64,000 bases of DNA, taken from NCBI RefSeq assembly GCF_002304005.1, contig NZ_MRCQ01000008.1:214275-278274 (forward strand), read 5' to 3'. The notes below the pieces were generated by a model. The model did not search any database, was not told the origin of the DNA, and saw nothing but the letters and a program-made list of their open reading frames with translations. The stretch's first letter is position 1; the number at the start of each line of letters is the position of its first letter. The DNA is from Flavobacterium sp. ACN6. Its GTDB lineage: Bacteria > Bacteroidota > Bacteroidia > Flavobacteriales > Flavobacteriaceae. The translations under genes were made by a program, and so were the position numbers. Below, piece by piece: positions 15,778-23,829 of this stretch.

Positions 15778-16360
15778 ACCTCTTTTAGTTGTTATCGCAG
15801 GATGTAATGGATCTGGAAAGTCAACCTTTTCCAAACTCCTATCTCCTGAAAGCTTTATTCCTTTTGATTATGATATTGAATTTTTAAGATTTTACAATTC
15901 TTTAATAGATTCAGATATAAGAGACAGAATGGCTCACTCAATGGCTTTTAATGAACTGGAAAATCAGATTAAAAAAGCAATTGACAACAAGCGCAGTTTT
16001 TGTTACGAAACTAATTTCAACTCCACTCCTCTTCATTGGCCAGAATTATTTAAAAAAAATGGATATGATTTACATTTGATTTTCTTATGCCTTGATTCAG
16101 TTGAAGAAGCTAAAAAAAGAGTTGCTATTCGCGTAGAAAATGGAGGACATTTTGTTCCAGATAGTGAAATACAAAAACGTTATTTTGATGGATATAATAA
16201 TTTAAATTCTTTTTTTAACTACTTTGATTACGTCGATTTATATGACACTTCTAGATATTCAGAAAAACCATCTCATATTTTGTCAATTGAGTCAGGAAAG
16301 GTTTTACACATAACACATATACCAAATTATTTAAATATTTTAATTCCAAGTATAATTTAA
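15770..16360 (+). CDS. Zeta-toxin-like P-loop kinase
   Basis: A 196-residue P-loop protein: Walker A AGCNGSGKST at residues 10-19, an Asp after the following strand (FDYDIEFLR), FCYETNFNSTP (a zeta-toxin-like E-T-x-F/N segment), and IFLCLDSVEEAKKRVAIRVENGGHFVP with the lid arginines and the GGHxVP motif shared by zeta toxins and related AAA_33 kinases. Zeta toxins phosphorylate UDP-N-acetylglucosamine and block wall synthesis. The gene overlaps a 54-residue upstream gene by 8 bp, so the two probably form a toxin-antitoxin pair. A housekeeping small-molecule kinase remains possible. Confidence 0.75.
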   Translation: MPKPLLVVIAGCNGSGKSTFSKLLSPESFIPFDYDIEFLRFYNSLIDSDIRDRMAHSMAFNELENQIKKAIDNKRSFCYETNFNSTPLHWPELFKKNGYDLHLIFLCLDSVEEAKKRVAIRVENGGHFVPDSEIQKRYFDGYNNLNSFFNYFDYVDLYDTSRYSEKPSHILSIESGKVLHITHIPNYLNILIPSII

Positions 16361-16374
16361 AGAAAATTTTTAAT

Positions 16375-17052
16375 CTACTTCGCAACCAAAGTCTCACTTT
16401 TAAATCTTTTCATTAAAATATCGGCTTTTTCTATTTGATTGATTGCTTTTAAAGACTGCGCGTATCTGTAGTAATAAATAACATCTGGGTCTTTCACCAA
16501 ATCAAACAATTTCTCATAATAGCCCGCCGCGGTATTAAGGTTTCCGTCGAAGTAAAGACGGTCTGCCACTTTCTGAAGCATTTCTGGTGATTTATAGCCT
16601 TTTTCAAGCACTTTCTCATATGTTCCTGCTATATCTACTTTGACATATTTTACAGGCTCCGCAGGATCTGCTTCTTCAACAATAACTGGTTCAGAAGATG
16701 CTGTTATATTTTCCATAGAAAGCTCTGGCTGTGTTAAACTTACTTTTACTTCTTGTTTTCGCTTTACATATCTCGGAATTATAGTCCTGGTATTATTTGG
16801 TCCCAAATCGTTCGTGTAAACCATATCTAATTTTGTAACCTCATAAGTGGTAATTCTGCCTCCAAAAAGTTTATTAATTCTTTCTTCTACATAATATGAT
16901 TTTATCACATAATCGCTGTCAGAAGAAAGTTTGTCTGTCAAAAGCACCGTAGTTCCAGATGTCGAAGCAGAAAGACTTGCCATGCGCTGCGCAAAACAAA
17001 CGAAAGAACATAATATTAAAAATGCACATAAAAGCGATTTGCCGTTTTTCAT
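16375..17052 (-). CDS. Exported TPR-like protein
   Basis: A 225-residue protein with a signal peptide (LLCAFLILCSFVCFAQ). The middle contains a Glu/Val/Pro-rich linker (about 110-140) and the C-terminal 80 residues form two TPR-like helical pairs (QKVADRLYFDGNLNTAAGYYEKLF, DPDVIYYYRYAQSLKAINQIEKADILMKRF). The N-terminal part, RMASLSASTSGTTVLLTDKL, is not one I recognise. The C-terminal TPR resembles the start of flavobacterial OmpA/PD40/TPR proteins, of which this could be a shortened relative. It is exported to the periplasm or outer membrane; the precise role is unknown. It faces the zeta-kinase gene tail-to-tail, 14 bp apart. Confidence 0.6.
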   Translation of the reverse strand: MKNGKSLLCAFLILCSFVCFAQRMASLSASTSGTTVLLTDKLSSDSDYVIKSYYVEERINKLFGGRITTYEVTKLDMVYTNDLGPNNTRTIIPRYVKRKQEVKVSLTQPELSMENITASSEPVIVEEADPAEPVKYVKVDIAGTYEKVLEKGYKSPEMLQKVADRLYFDGNLNTAAGYYEKLFDLVKDPDVIYYYRYAQSLKAINQIEKADILMKRFKSETLVAK

Positions 17053-17171
17053 AATAATTCAATAAAATTATTGGTTTATCTTAAAATTTTATTAAATATA
17101 TACTATTCAGACGGTTAAGGTTTAAAATCTCTGCAAACAACTGGAAAAAACGTTTAATTACCCCTTTTATC

Positions 17172-17447
17172 TTAAGCGTTCCTGATTACGGAAAAAGCAT
17201 CCTTAATTTCGTTGTCCGAAAATGGTTCGAGGGTTTTGGCGAGCTTCATACTCATTTTAATACAACTCAGCATTTTGGTTCGTAAATCGAGATTATTACC
17301 GATTTCGGTTTCAAGAATGTACTCAAAAATTTCTGTTAGATATTCGGGATGATTTTTAAATTCTCCCTCGAAACAAATATCCGAAAGGAATTGAGATACA
17401 GATTCCATTACCTTTTGATCTGTCGTGGTTTTGTTTTCTATTTTCAT
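17172..17447 (-). CDS. Hypothetical 91-residue protein, divergent from an XRE regulator
   Basis: I do not recognise this small, acidic, probably all-helical cytoplasmic protein (KVMESVSQFLSDICFEGEF, YLTEIFEYILETEIGNN, MSMKLAKTLEPFSDNEIKDAF). It is transcribed divergently from the XRE regulator at 17605, and the 157 bp between them holds a TTTGTAT/ATACAAA palindrome, so the regulator may control both. The ATG at 17447 is the only reasonable start. It may be part of a two-component accessory module with the regulator. Confidence 0.55.
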   Translation of the reverse strand: MKIENKTTTDQKVMESVSQFLSDICFEGEFKNHPEYLTEIFEYILETEIGNNLDLRTKMLSCIKMSMKLAKTLEPFSDNEIKDAFSVIRNA

Positions 17448-17530
17448 GGTGTTTAGTTTTAATGTACGAAAAATTGTATTTTTGTTTCTACGAATTAAAC
17501 AATAGATTCTATTGTAGCAAAACCCAATAA

Positions 17531-17545
17531 TTTGTATTATACAAA
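17531..17545. promoter_or_regulatory. Perfect 15-bp palindrome, likely XRE operator
   Basis: TTTGTATTATACAAA is a perfect palindrome. A further half-site, TTTGTAT, starts at 17551. Both lie in the divergent promoter region just before the XRE regulator's -7 element, as expected for autoregulation. Confidence 0.5.
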
Positions 17546-17592
17546 AGCCGTTTGTATTTTACAGCACAAATAATTTTATCAGGAATTTTAAA

Positions 17593-17600
17593 TATCTTTG
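17593..17600 (+). promoter_or_regulatory. -7 element placing the XRE start codon at +1
   Basis: TATCTTTG fits TAnnTTTG and ends four bases before the ATG at 17605, so the transcript is predicted to be leaderless. Confidence 0.5.
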
Positions 17601-17604
17601 ACTT

Positions 17605-18000
17605 ATGAGCACACTAACAAAACCAAATCATATAGGGCGAAAAATAAGCCGTATTCGTGAACTTCGTGATATGAAACAGGAAGCATTGGCACAGGCTTTA
17701 GGCACCAACCAACAAACGATTTCTGCTATTGAAAACAGCGAAACAATCGACGAAGAAAAGCTGAAGGCAATTGCCGAAGCTTTAGGTGTGTCTGTGGAAG
17801 GAATTAAGAATTTTTCTGAAGAAGCGATTTTAAATAATATCCAAAATAATTACGAAGGCTCAGTTGTTCATAGTGGACCGACGGTAAATCATAATTGCTC
17901 TTTCAACCCGCTTGATAAAGTCGTGGAACTTTATGAGCGTTTGGTTCAGGCTGAAAAAGATAAAGTGGCGTATTTGGAGAAGTTGTTGAAAGGGAAGTAG
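17605..18000 (+). CDS. XRE-family HTH regulator
   Basis: A 131-residue cytoplasmic DNA-binding protein. An HTH_3 domain occupies about residues 10-68: GRKISRIRELRDMKQEALAQ, LGTNQQTISAIEN and a closing EALGVSVEGIKNF. The C-terminal tail (FNPLDKVVELYERLVQAEKDKVAYLEKLLKGK) is a probable coiled coil for dimerisation. This architecture is common for small flavobacterial regulators. Its -7 element lies so close that the mRNA should be leaderless, and a palindrome upstream (17531-17545) suggests autoregulation. Target genes are unknown; the divergent gene at 17172-17447 is the obvious candidate. Confidence 0.85.
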   Translation: MSTLTKPNHIGRKISRIRELRDMKQEALAQALGTNQQTISAIENSETIDEEKLKAIAEALGVSVEGIKNFSEEAILNNIQNNYEGSVVHSGPTVNHNCSFNPLDKVVELYERLVQAEKDKVAYLEKLLKGK

Positions 18001-18078
18001 TATTGTTTTTTCTTATTTTCTCAAAAATGTTTTTTTATCAACAAAGCGCAATCTTTAACCTACAAAAAGTAATGATTA

Positions 18079-18109
18079 TTGCCTTTATAAAATAAAAGCC
18101 GTAAATTTG
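18079..18109 (+). promoter_or_regulatory. Promoter of the Panacea toxin-antitoxin pair
   Basis: TTG (18079-18081) and TAAATTTG (18102-18109) are 20 bp apart, a good match to the Bacteroidota consensus. The start codon follows 54 bp downstream. Confidence 0.55.
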
Positions 18110-18163
18110 TCACTACAAATCTTAATTTAACATGTAAAAAAAACAGCATGTTACAACTTAAAT

Positions 18164-18745
18164 ATGCATTTTAAAAACGACATAGAAAAAATTGGAAATA
18201 CAATCATTTATCTAGCAGATAAAATTGATGATTTGTCTAAAACTAAACTTTTAAAGATTCTCTATTTGTTGGATGAATTTTCTATTAAAGAGTTTGGATT
18301 ACCTTTTCTAAATTTAAAATATGAAGTTTGGCAATTAGGGCCTGTATCTCAAGAAATATTTGTTGACCTATCAGACGATCCGATAATTCTAAAAGATTAT
18401 ATAGAAATAAATACTTTAGAAAATAAAAGATACATCAAATCTAAAAAAGCATTTAACGATGATGAATTTTCAGATAATGAATTAGATCTTTTAGAAAAAT
18501 TAACACAAACAGTAAAGAATCAACCTGCTTATGTTTTAATTAATTTTACGCATAAAAAAGATTCTTTATGGTACAACACAGCATCTCGTCACAATCTTAT
18601 TGAAAAATTTGAGATGGGTGTAAAAAACAGCTCGAATGTGGAATTGAATTTTGAGGAAATTTTAAAAAACGAACCTCTTAAGCTTTCCATTTATAATCAT
18701 CATAAAAAGCTTGAATCAAGTTTAAGCGGATTTAGAATTCGTTAA
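18164..18745 (+). CDS. Panacea/SocA-domain antitoxin-like protein
   Basis: A 193-residue protein whose first ~110 residues match the Panacea (SocA, DUF4065) domain: LADKIDDLSKTKLLKILYLLD, then FLNLKYEVWQLGPVSQEIF, where the W-x-x-GPV segment is characteristic. Panacea is a promiscuous antitoxin domain that neutralises many unrelated toxins by direct binding. The next gene starts one base after its stop, which fits an antitoxin-first TA operon. The C-terminal extension (about 140-193), ending SSLSGFRIR, would be the partner-specific part. The assignment is secure at domain level; TA function is inferred from the pairing. Confidence 0.8.
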   Translation: MHFKNDIEKIGNTIIYLADKIDDLSKTKLLKILYLLDEFSIKEFGLPFLNLKYEVWQLGPVSQEIFVDLSDDPIILKDYIEINTLENKRYIKSKKAFNDDEFSDNELDLLEKLTQTVKNQPAYVLINFTHKKDSLWYNTASRHNLIEKFEMGVKNSSNVELNFEEILKNEPLKLSIYNHHKKLESSLSGFRIR

Positions 18746-18746
18746 T

Positions 18747-19184
18747 ATGAAGGACGGGACTTTATTACATATTCCTAATTATGTTTTCGAAAATGGTGAT
18801 TCAAAAAATAAATTCTTTTTACTGTTAAAAGAAGTAGATAGTGTACAATTGATAGTTTCATTGCCATCGAGCATTCAATACTTCCCATCAGATACAACAA
18901 TAAATCATGGTTGTATAGATTTAATAGATGCCCAACAAACCACATATTGTTTTAAAGCTAATTATATCTTAGATTCGAACAATAGTTTTTCTTTTTCAAA
19001 AGATACTTATTTACATGGATGCTGGTTAAAAGAAATTGACAAAACTTTATTCTTTCAAACTTATCCTATTCCAGATTTTCATTATGAAATTAAAGGCGTT
19101 TTAGATCAAACTGAACTTGAAAACATAATAGAGTGTTTTAAAAATTCACCATCAGTTAAAAGAAGACTAAAAAAATTACTATAG
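18747..19184 (+). CDS. Probable toxin partner of Panacea (MazF/PemK-like)
   Basis: A 145-residue protein beginning one base after the Panacea stop. The N-terminal part (KDGTLLHIPNYVFENGDSKNKFFLLLKEVD) resembles the start of PemK/MazF-type proteins (G..V...........K.R..LVL), and IDLIDAQQTTYCFKANYIL fits an SH3-like beta-barrel strand. Motif conservation is weak and the usual catalytic residues cannot be pinned down. If it is a toxin, an mRNA-interferase-type activity is the best guess. Operon position next to Panacea is the stronger evidence. Confidence 0.6.
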   Translation: MKDGTLLHIPNYVFENGDSKNKFFLLLKEVDSVQLIVSLPSSIQYFPSDTTINHGCIDLIDAQQTTYCFKANYILDSNNSFSFSKDTYLHGCWLKEIDKTLFFQTYPIPDFHYEIKGVLDQTELENIIECFKNSPSVKRRLKKLL

Positions 19185-19223
19185 ATTCTTAAACAAGATC
19201 TAAATTAGTACAAAAGCATAAAA

Positions 19224-19256
19224 AAAGCGCCGTAATCCCAATAATCACGGCGCTTT
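19224..19256. terminator. Bidirectional terminator between TA pair and peptidase
   Basis: AAAGCGCCGT (19224-19233) pairs with ACGGCGCTTT (19247-19256), flanked by A and T runs, between two convergent genes. Confidence 0.8.
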
Positions 19257-19282
19257 CCTATTTTATTTAAAAATCAGAGCAA

Positions 19283-20479
19283 TTAAACCCCTAATTTCTT
19301 AGCAATCTCAGTTGGAATTCCTCCTTTGTTTACTAATAATGCTGTAGTTTTATATTTTACGAAGTTCTTAGTTACAAACAAGAAACCTTTGTAGTCGTTT
19401 GTTTCTCCCCAAGAATTTTTTACGATATAGTATTCTTTACCAGTTTGATCTTTTGCTAAACCAATAATGTGCATTCCGTGGTCGTCTGTTGTAGCGTAGT
19501 TGTCAAACGCAGCCTGACGCATTTCTGGAGTAATTTCTGGTTCTGCTTTTGGTCCGTTAAACATGTCTGCTTTTTCTTCTGCAGTCATATCATCGAATTT
19601 TTTGCTTGGAACGTAAGCTACACCATTTTTCCAGCTGAAACTTTTCTCGCTAACATCTGTTGCCCAAGCTACAGTATATCCTTTTTTCAAAGCATTGTCG
19701 ATAACATCTGTCATATCGTTTACTTTTACGTTGTAAACTTGATCCAATGACCAGTTGTCTGGCACCATCATCGTCGTTTTTTGGTAGTATGGCGTATTTG
19801 TAAAAGATGATAATTCTACATACTCATCTGGATTAATTCCTACTACTTCTTTAGCGAAAGATTGCGGTGTATAGTTTTTTCCTTTGTAAGTAAAGTTTTC
19901 TGGTGCTTTTCCTAGATAAGAATCAATAACTGCTGCATACGCTTTTTGCCAGTTTGGTGTCAATTCTCCGTTTGGATTTTTAACAACTGCTGTCAAAACT
20001 CCTTCGATAAGAGCGGCCATTTCGCCAAATTTATTTTTATCTGTTCCGTAGTTTAGTCCTGTGTAAACTTCTCTTGGTACAGTTCCGTATTTTTTATACA
20101 TGTTAATTACATCGTGCAAAGCTCCTCCGTCTCCAAGTGTAATTGCTCCGTGCATACGAACGTAGTTAATCCCTTTCTCAACATATACATTTCTTGCAGA
20201 ATAAATTTGAGATAACTCAACCGGCTGTTTTCCTAAACGAATCATTTCTGACTCTAAGAATGAATTTGTTGAGTAACTCCAGCAAGTTCCAGATGAACCT
20301 TGAGTTTTTACTGATGTTGTTCCTAAGTTAATTACTTCTGTAAATTTGAAGTTCTCTTTACTTTTGTCGCTCGCGTTTAGTTTAAGTGAGTTTACTAAAA
20401 CGTCCTGCGCAAAACAGCCTGCTGTTCCAGCCAAGAATACTGATGCTGCAAACACTGATTTGAATGAAAATGTATTCAT
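19283..20479 (-). CDS. Exported C1B (bleomycin-hydrolase-like) cysteine peptidase
   Basis: A 398-residue papain-fold aminopeptidase of the PepC/bleomycin hydrolase type. The signal peptide covers about residues 1-24 (VFLAGTAGCFAQ), so it acts outside the cytoplasm, unlike classical PepC. The catalytic cysteine is Cys66 in GSSGTCWSYS, the histidine lies in TTDDHGMHIIG, and the asparagine in YIVKNSWGE. The WTEN-type C-terminal extension ends EIAKKLGV. Length suits the Bacteroidota group of secreted C1B peptidases. It stands alone between a terminator and the divergent AraC gene; a role in peptide scavenging is likely but inferred. Confidence 0.88.
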   Translation of the reverse strand: MNTFSFKSVFAASVFLAGTAGCFAQDVLVNSLKLNASDKSKENFKFTEVINLGTTSVKTQGSSGTCWSYSTNSFLESEMIRLGKQPVELSQIYSARNVYVEKGINYVRMHGAITLGDGGALHDVINMYKKYGTVPREVYTGLNYGTDKNKFGEMAALIEGVLTAVVKNPNGELTPNWQKAYAAVIDSYLGKAPENFTYKGKNYTPQSFAKEVVGINPDEYVELSSFTNTPYYQKTTMMVPDNWSLDQVYNVKVNDMTDVIDNALKKGYTVAWATDVSEKSFSWKNGVAYVPSKKFDDMTAEEKADMFNGPKAEPEITPEMRQAAFDNYATTDDHGMHIIGLAKDQTGKEYYIVKNSWGETNDYKGFLFVTKNFVKYKTTALLVNKGGIPTEIAKKLGV

Positions 20480-20712
20480 AATTGATGTTTAAGGTTTAAC
20501 AAAATTAGTCTCTAGTGTTTCTAATTTGTTACAAAACAATTAAATTTTTTGTAATTTGTTGCTATTGTGCGGTTAATTTTTTCACAATCTTTTAATTAAG
20601 GTGTATAAGATTACAAATTATGCAAAACTAACAATCGGTTTAGAATCAAAATGCAGTTCTAATGAAATAAGTGGTAATTTGGTTTCGGAAAATTGCGAAA
20701 ACCAAACTCGAA

Positions 20713-21510
20713 ATGTACGAACTGGAAAAAGAAAAATATCTGGGCAACACCAAAAACATCTTCAATACCGATCAAGGAATTGCGGTTGTAGAAACCGAGT
20801 ATCAAAATAAGGTTTACGAAGGCTGGCATTCGCATAATAATGCGCATATTACACTTTTTCTAAAAGGAGGCACAACCGAAAAACGCAAGAATTCTACGGA
20901 AACGGTCGGCTCTGGTTCTTTGTTATTTTATCACAGCGACGAATTGCATTTGAACCAAGATACGCTTTTTCCATCCCGAAATATTAATATTGAAATTGAA
21001 GAAGGACTTTTAAAAGAACTTCAAATTGATGAAGCAATAATCGAAAAATCGATTCAGAACAGCACGTTTACCAAATTTTTGATCTTGAAAATTTTTAAAG
21101 AAACGCAGACAGCTGATACTTTTTCTAACGATACTATAAAAATGCTATTCTCGCAGCTGGCAGCAACGAATAATTATTTGGAACGCTACGAAAAGAGTCC
21201 GTTTTGGGTAAAAAGTCTAAATGAATTATTAAATGACTGCTGGAACGAAAACCCGAATTTACAGGATTTGGCGCAGGTTTTAAATTTAAATCCCATTACC
21301 ATCTCCAAGCATTTTCCGAAATATTTTGGCTGTACTTTGGGCGAATACATGCGGAGAATTAAAGTTAACCGTTCGCTTTCGCTGATACAATCTCAAGAAA
21401 GTAATTTGACCGAAATTAGTTTCCAATGCGGTTTTGCCGACCAAAGCCACTTTATCCGAACTTTTAAAAACCAGACTGGATTTTTACCCAAACAATTTCA
21501 AAAATTATAA
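20713..21510 (+). CDS. AraC-family transcriptional regulator
   Basis: A 265-residue regulator starting at the ATG at 20713; an upstream GTG at 20671 is less likely. The N-terminal part is a cupin-like sensor (YEGWHSHNNAHITLFLKGG, GSGSLLFYHSDELH). The C-terminal ~100 residues hold the two AraC HTH motifs: LQDLAQVLNLNPITISKHFP, then EISFQCGFADQSHFIRTFKNQTG. Such cupin-AraC proteins sense small molecules. It lies 76 bp upstream of a CPBP protease gene in the same direction and may control it; this is inferred. It is divergent from the C1B peptidase gene. Confidence 0.88.
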   Translation: MYELEKEKYLGNTKNIFNTDQGIAVVETEYQNKVYEGWHSHNNAHITLFLKGGTTEKRKNSTETVGSGSLLFYHSDELHLNQDTLFPSRNINIEIEEGLLKELQIDEAIIEKSIQNSTFTKFLILKIFKETQTADTFSNDTIKMLFSQLAATNNYLERYEKSPFWVKSLNELLNDCWNENPNLQDLAQVLNLNPITISKHFPKYFGCTLGEYMRRIKVNRSLSLIQSQESNLTEISFQCGFADQSHFIRTFKNQTGFLPKQFQKL

Positions 21511-21586
21511 AGAAGGCAAATTTCATTCTATTTTTTGATTTTGATGCCAATTACTTTTGCTTCATCAAATCATATAAATCAAACCA

Positions 21587-22447
21587 ATGGAAACGCTTAC
21601 TTTAAAACAAAAAACTTTTAATTCTCCTATAACCAAAATTATTCTTGCCTTACTTACTTTTATGGCAGTTGTAATTATCGGACAGCAAATTGCTGCAAAA
21701 TTACTGGCATTGACTTCGCTGGAAAAAGATTACAGAAATCTTTTAAAAGGACTTTTTGTTACGACTGCAGCTGTTTTGAGTTATATTGTTTTCTTCAAAA
21801 AGTACGATAAAAGATCGGTGACAGAATTTGCTTCAAAAGGGATTTTGAAAAATCTTAGTACTGGTGTTTTATTTGGTTTTCTTCTTCAATCACTTACCAT
21901 TTTAGTAATTTACCTCAACGGAAGTTATAGTGTTGTGTCTGTAAATCCAATTTCGTTTATCTTGATTCCGCTGGCAATTATGTTTACTGTTGCTATTATT
22001 GAAGAAATATTAGTTCGCGGTATTGTATTTAGAATTATCGAAGAAAAACTGGGAAGTTATATTTCACTGCTAATTTCTGGAGTTATATTCGGAGCTTTGC
22101 ATCTTGTGAATCCTCACAGTAGTTTTCTTTCGACTTTATGTATTACGCTGGCAGGATTTTTATTGGGTGCTGCTTTTATTTACAGCCGTAATTTATGGTT
22201 TCCAATTGCAGTGCATTTTGCTTGGAATTTTACACAATCGGGTATTTTTGGAACAATTACTTCTGGAAATGAAAAAACACCTAGTTTATTAACAGCCAAA
22301 ATACAAGGCTCAGAATTAATTACCGGAGGAGAATTTGGTCCCGAAGGGAGCATTCAGGCAAGCGTAATTTGTCTTATAGGAACGATAATATTACTGGTAT
22401 TGAGTAACAAAGAAAATAAGATTGTTAAACCGTATTGGAATAAATAA
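21587..22447 (+). CDS. CPBP-family intramembrane metalloprotease
   Basis: A 286-residue membrane protein with about eight helices and the CPBP/Abi motifs: EEILVRG (motif 1, about residues 139-145, normally EExxxR), FGALH (motif 2) and HFAWNF (motif 3). Such proteins are Rce1-like glutamate-dependent intramembrane proteases; bacterial members are linked to bacteriocin immunity or peptide processing. It lies behind an AraC gene. Despite the family link to bacteriocins, it is 9 kb from the peptide cluster on the other strand, so I would not connect them without data. Confidence 0.88.
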   Translation: METLTLKQKTFNSPITKIILALLTFMAVVIIGQQIAAKLLALTSLEKDYRNLLKGLFVTTAAVLSYIVFFKKYDKRSVTEFASKGILKNLSTGVLFGFLLQSLTILVIYLNGSYSVVSVNPISFILIPLAIMFTVAIIEEILVRGIVFRIIEEKLGSYISLLISGVIFGALHLVNPHSSFLSTLCITLAGFLLGAAFIYSRNLWFPIAVHFAWNFTQSGIFGTITSGNEKTPSLLTAKIQGSELITGGEFGPEGSIQASVICLIGTIILLVLSNKENKIVKPYWNK

Positions 22448-22473
22448 AGCAAAGAACACTCAGGAAGGAAAGG

Positions 22474-22497
22474 GCTTCGACTTCGCTCAGCCTGACA
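22474..22497. repeat. Dispersed 24-bp repeat ending GCTCAGCCTGACA
   Basis: The sequence GCTTCGACTTCGCTCAGCCT plus GACA recurs exactly at 50207-50230 and 50467-50490, with an inverted variant at 50141-50163. It is one of the known flavobacterial intergenic repeat families. Confidence 0.7.
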
Positions 22498-22569
22498 ATT
22501 AGTGGTGTTAAAAAATAAAATTTTAAGTTTGATTTCCCGGTAATAATTATCGGGAATTTTACTTTTCAA

Positions 22570-22616
22570 AATCAACAATCAACAATCAACAATCAACAAT
22601 CAACAATTAACAATTA
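22570..22616. repeat. Short tandem repeat, 7-bp unit AATCAAC
   Basis: About six tandem copies of a 7-bp unit, the last ones decayed to AATTAAC, lie directly at the 3' end of the D15-barrel gene, between convergent genes. A hairpin (TTCCCG...CGGGAA near 22533-22557) precedes it. Confidence 0.75.
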
Positions 22617-23774
22617 TCTCAGCCAATTACTTCCAAAAACAATATAATAAGCCCAATCTTCCGGACCTCTGGCAACATCGACTCCCATTCTGAGTTTGAA
22701 TTTTCGAGCTAGTAAATATCTAAAACCCGTTCCGTAACTGTAGACAACAGGTTTTGCAAAAGCTTTGTCCCAATCGTTAAAAGCGCTGGCAAGACCGCCA
22801 TATCCCATAAGACTCCACCTTCTGTAGACATCCCAGCGTAATTCGGCTTCGGTTACAATACTTGTTTTTCCCTGATATCTTGCTGCAGGAATTCCTCTTA
22901 AATTGATTCCCGGTCTTAAATAAAAAGGCGGGTTCCCAAACGCCTGTTCCCCTTCAATCCTCAGCCCGCCAATTAATTTTTTAGTTAATGGATAATAGCC
23001 TATTGCAGATAAATTGACGCGCCAGGCATCATAATCACTTCCCAAAATATTATCTGACCAAAAGAAATCTGATTGAAGCCTGATTCCTTTATCTGGTGTA
23101 AATATATTGTCGCGTCCGTCAAATTGTAATGCTCCTCCAAGCTGGCTCACTGTACTTTTAATATCTTTTGGCTCAACAAACGGCGGCGGGAGATTTACAT
23201 CGGGCAGGTTTATTTTAGAATTTAAAAAAAGAAATTGAGGTCCCGCGCTCCATTTTGGATTGTTAAATTGTTTGAGCCATTGGGTATAAAAAATAGTAGA
23301 CTTAAAATTGAGTTTGAATTCCTCATCTGCCAGATTTGGACGATTGTTGGCATAAAACGATAAATTCATATCGCCGTAACCTGCCATGACACGATATAAT
23401 ATTTTGGGTTTAATAAGTGTTCCCGAACGAAAAGCGCCTACCATCCAGCTTTTGTTTCCGGTGTACATTCCGATTCCTCCAGTTATATCTGGATTTATAA
23501 ACCGTTTTTTTCCGTTTTCATCTACAACAGGTGCGTGCTTTTTTAGGAAAACGGGCACGATTGCACCTCCTATTCCTCCCAGAGCGGGTTCTGTAATTAT
23601 GGTTGGCACAACAATAAAGCCGTGCGCATAAATAATGTAATCGCTTAAATCGAATGCGCCGTCGAGAGAATCTTTAACACTTATATGCGGTTTTTGTGCA
23701 TTTATAACATTAAACGACAAGAGAAACCAAAGCGAGAACAAGATAATTTTTTGTGTTGTTTTTTTGTTTTTCAT
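22614..23774 (-). CDS. Outer-membrane surface-antigen (D15/BamA-like) protein
   Basis: A 386-residue outer-membrane protein. It has a signal peptide (ILFSLWFLLSFNVINAQ) and a C-terminal barrel typical of bacterial surface antigen (D15) domains: GGALQFDGRDNIFTPDKGIR, FGNPPFYLRPGINLRGIPAARYQGK and the final RKFKLRMGVDVARGPEDWAYYIVFGSNWLR. No POTRA domains are present, so it is a barrel-only relative of BamA/TamA, not an assembly factor. It is the last gene of a long minus-strand series of envelope genes. Neighbouring barrel and DUF4136-type genes suggest a shared envelope-stress or lipid role, which is inference. Confidence 0.8.
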   Translation of the reverse strand: MKNKKTTQKIILFSLWFLLSFNVINAQKPHISVKDSLDGAFDLSDYIIYAHGFIVVPTIITEPALGGIGGAIVPVFLKKHAPVVDENGKKRFINPDITGGIGMYTGNKSWMVGAFRSGTLIKPKILYRVMAGYGDMNLSFYANNRPNLADEEFKLNFKSTIFYTQWLKQFNNPKWSAGPQFLFLNSKINLPDVNLPPPFVEPKDIKSTVSQLGGALQFDGRDNIFTPDKGIRLQSDFFWSDNILGSDYDAWRVNLSAIGYYPLTKKLIGGLRIEGEQAFGNPPFYLRPGINLRGIPAARYQGKTSIVTEAELRWDVYRRWSLMGYGGLASAFNDWDKAFAKPVVYSYGTGFRYLLARKFKLRMGVDVARGPEDWAYYIVFGSNWLR

Positions 23775-23829
23775 ATAAGAATCTAAATCGTTTTACATTT
23801 AAAAATCACCTTATATTCTTCGATCTCAT

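Noticed and set aside
20601..20810. 69-codon frame overlapping the AraC gene start
   Set aside because: It is an out-of-frame shadow of the regulator gene and its upstream region.
21587..22447. CPBP protease as immunity gene of the double-glycine peptide cluster
   Set aside because: It is 9 kb away, on the other strand, behind its own AraC regulator; only the family name suggests a link.
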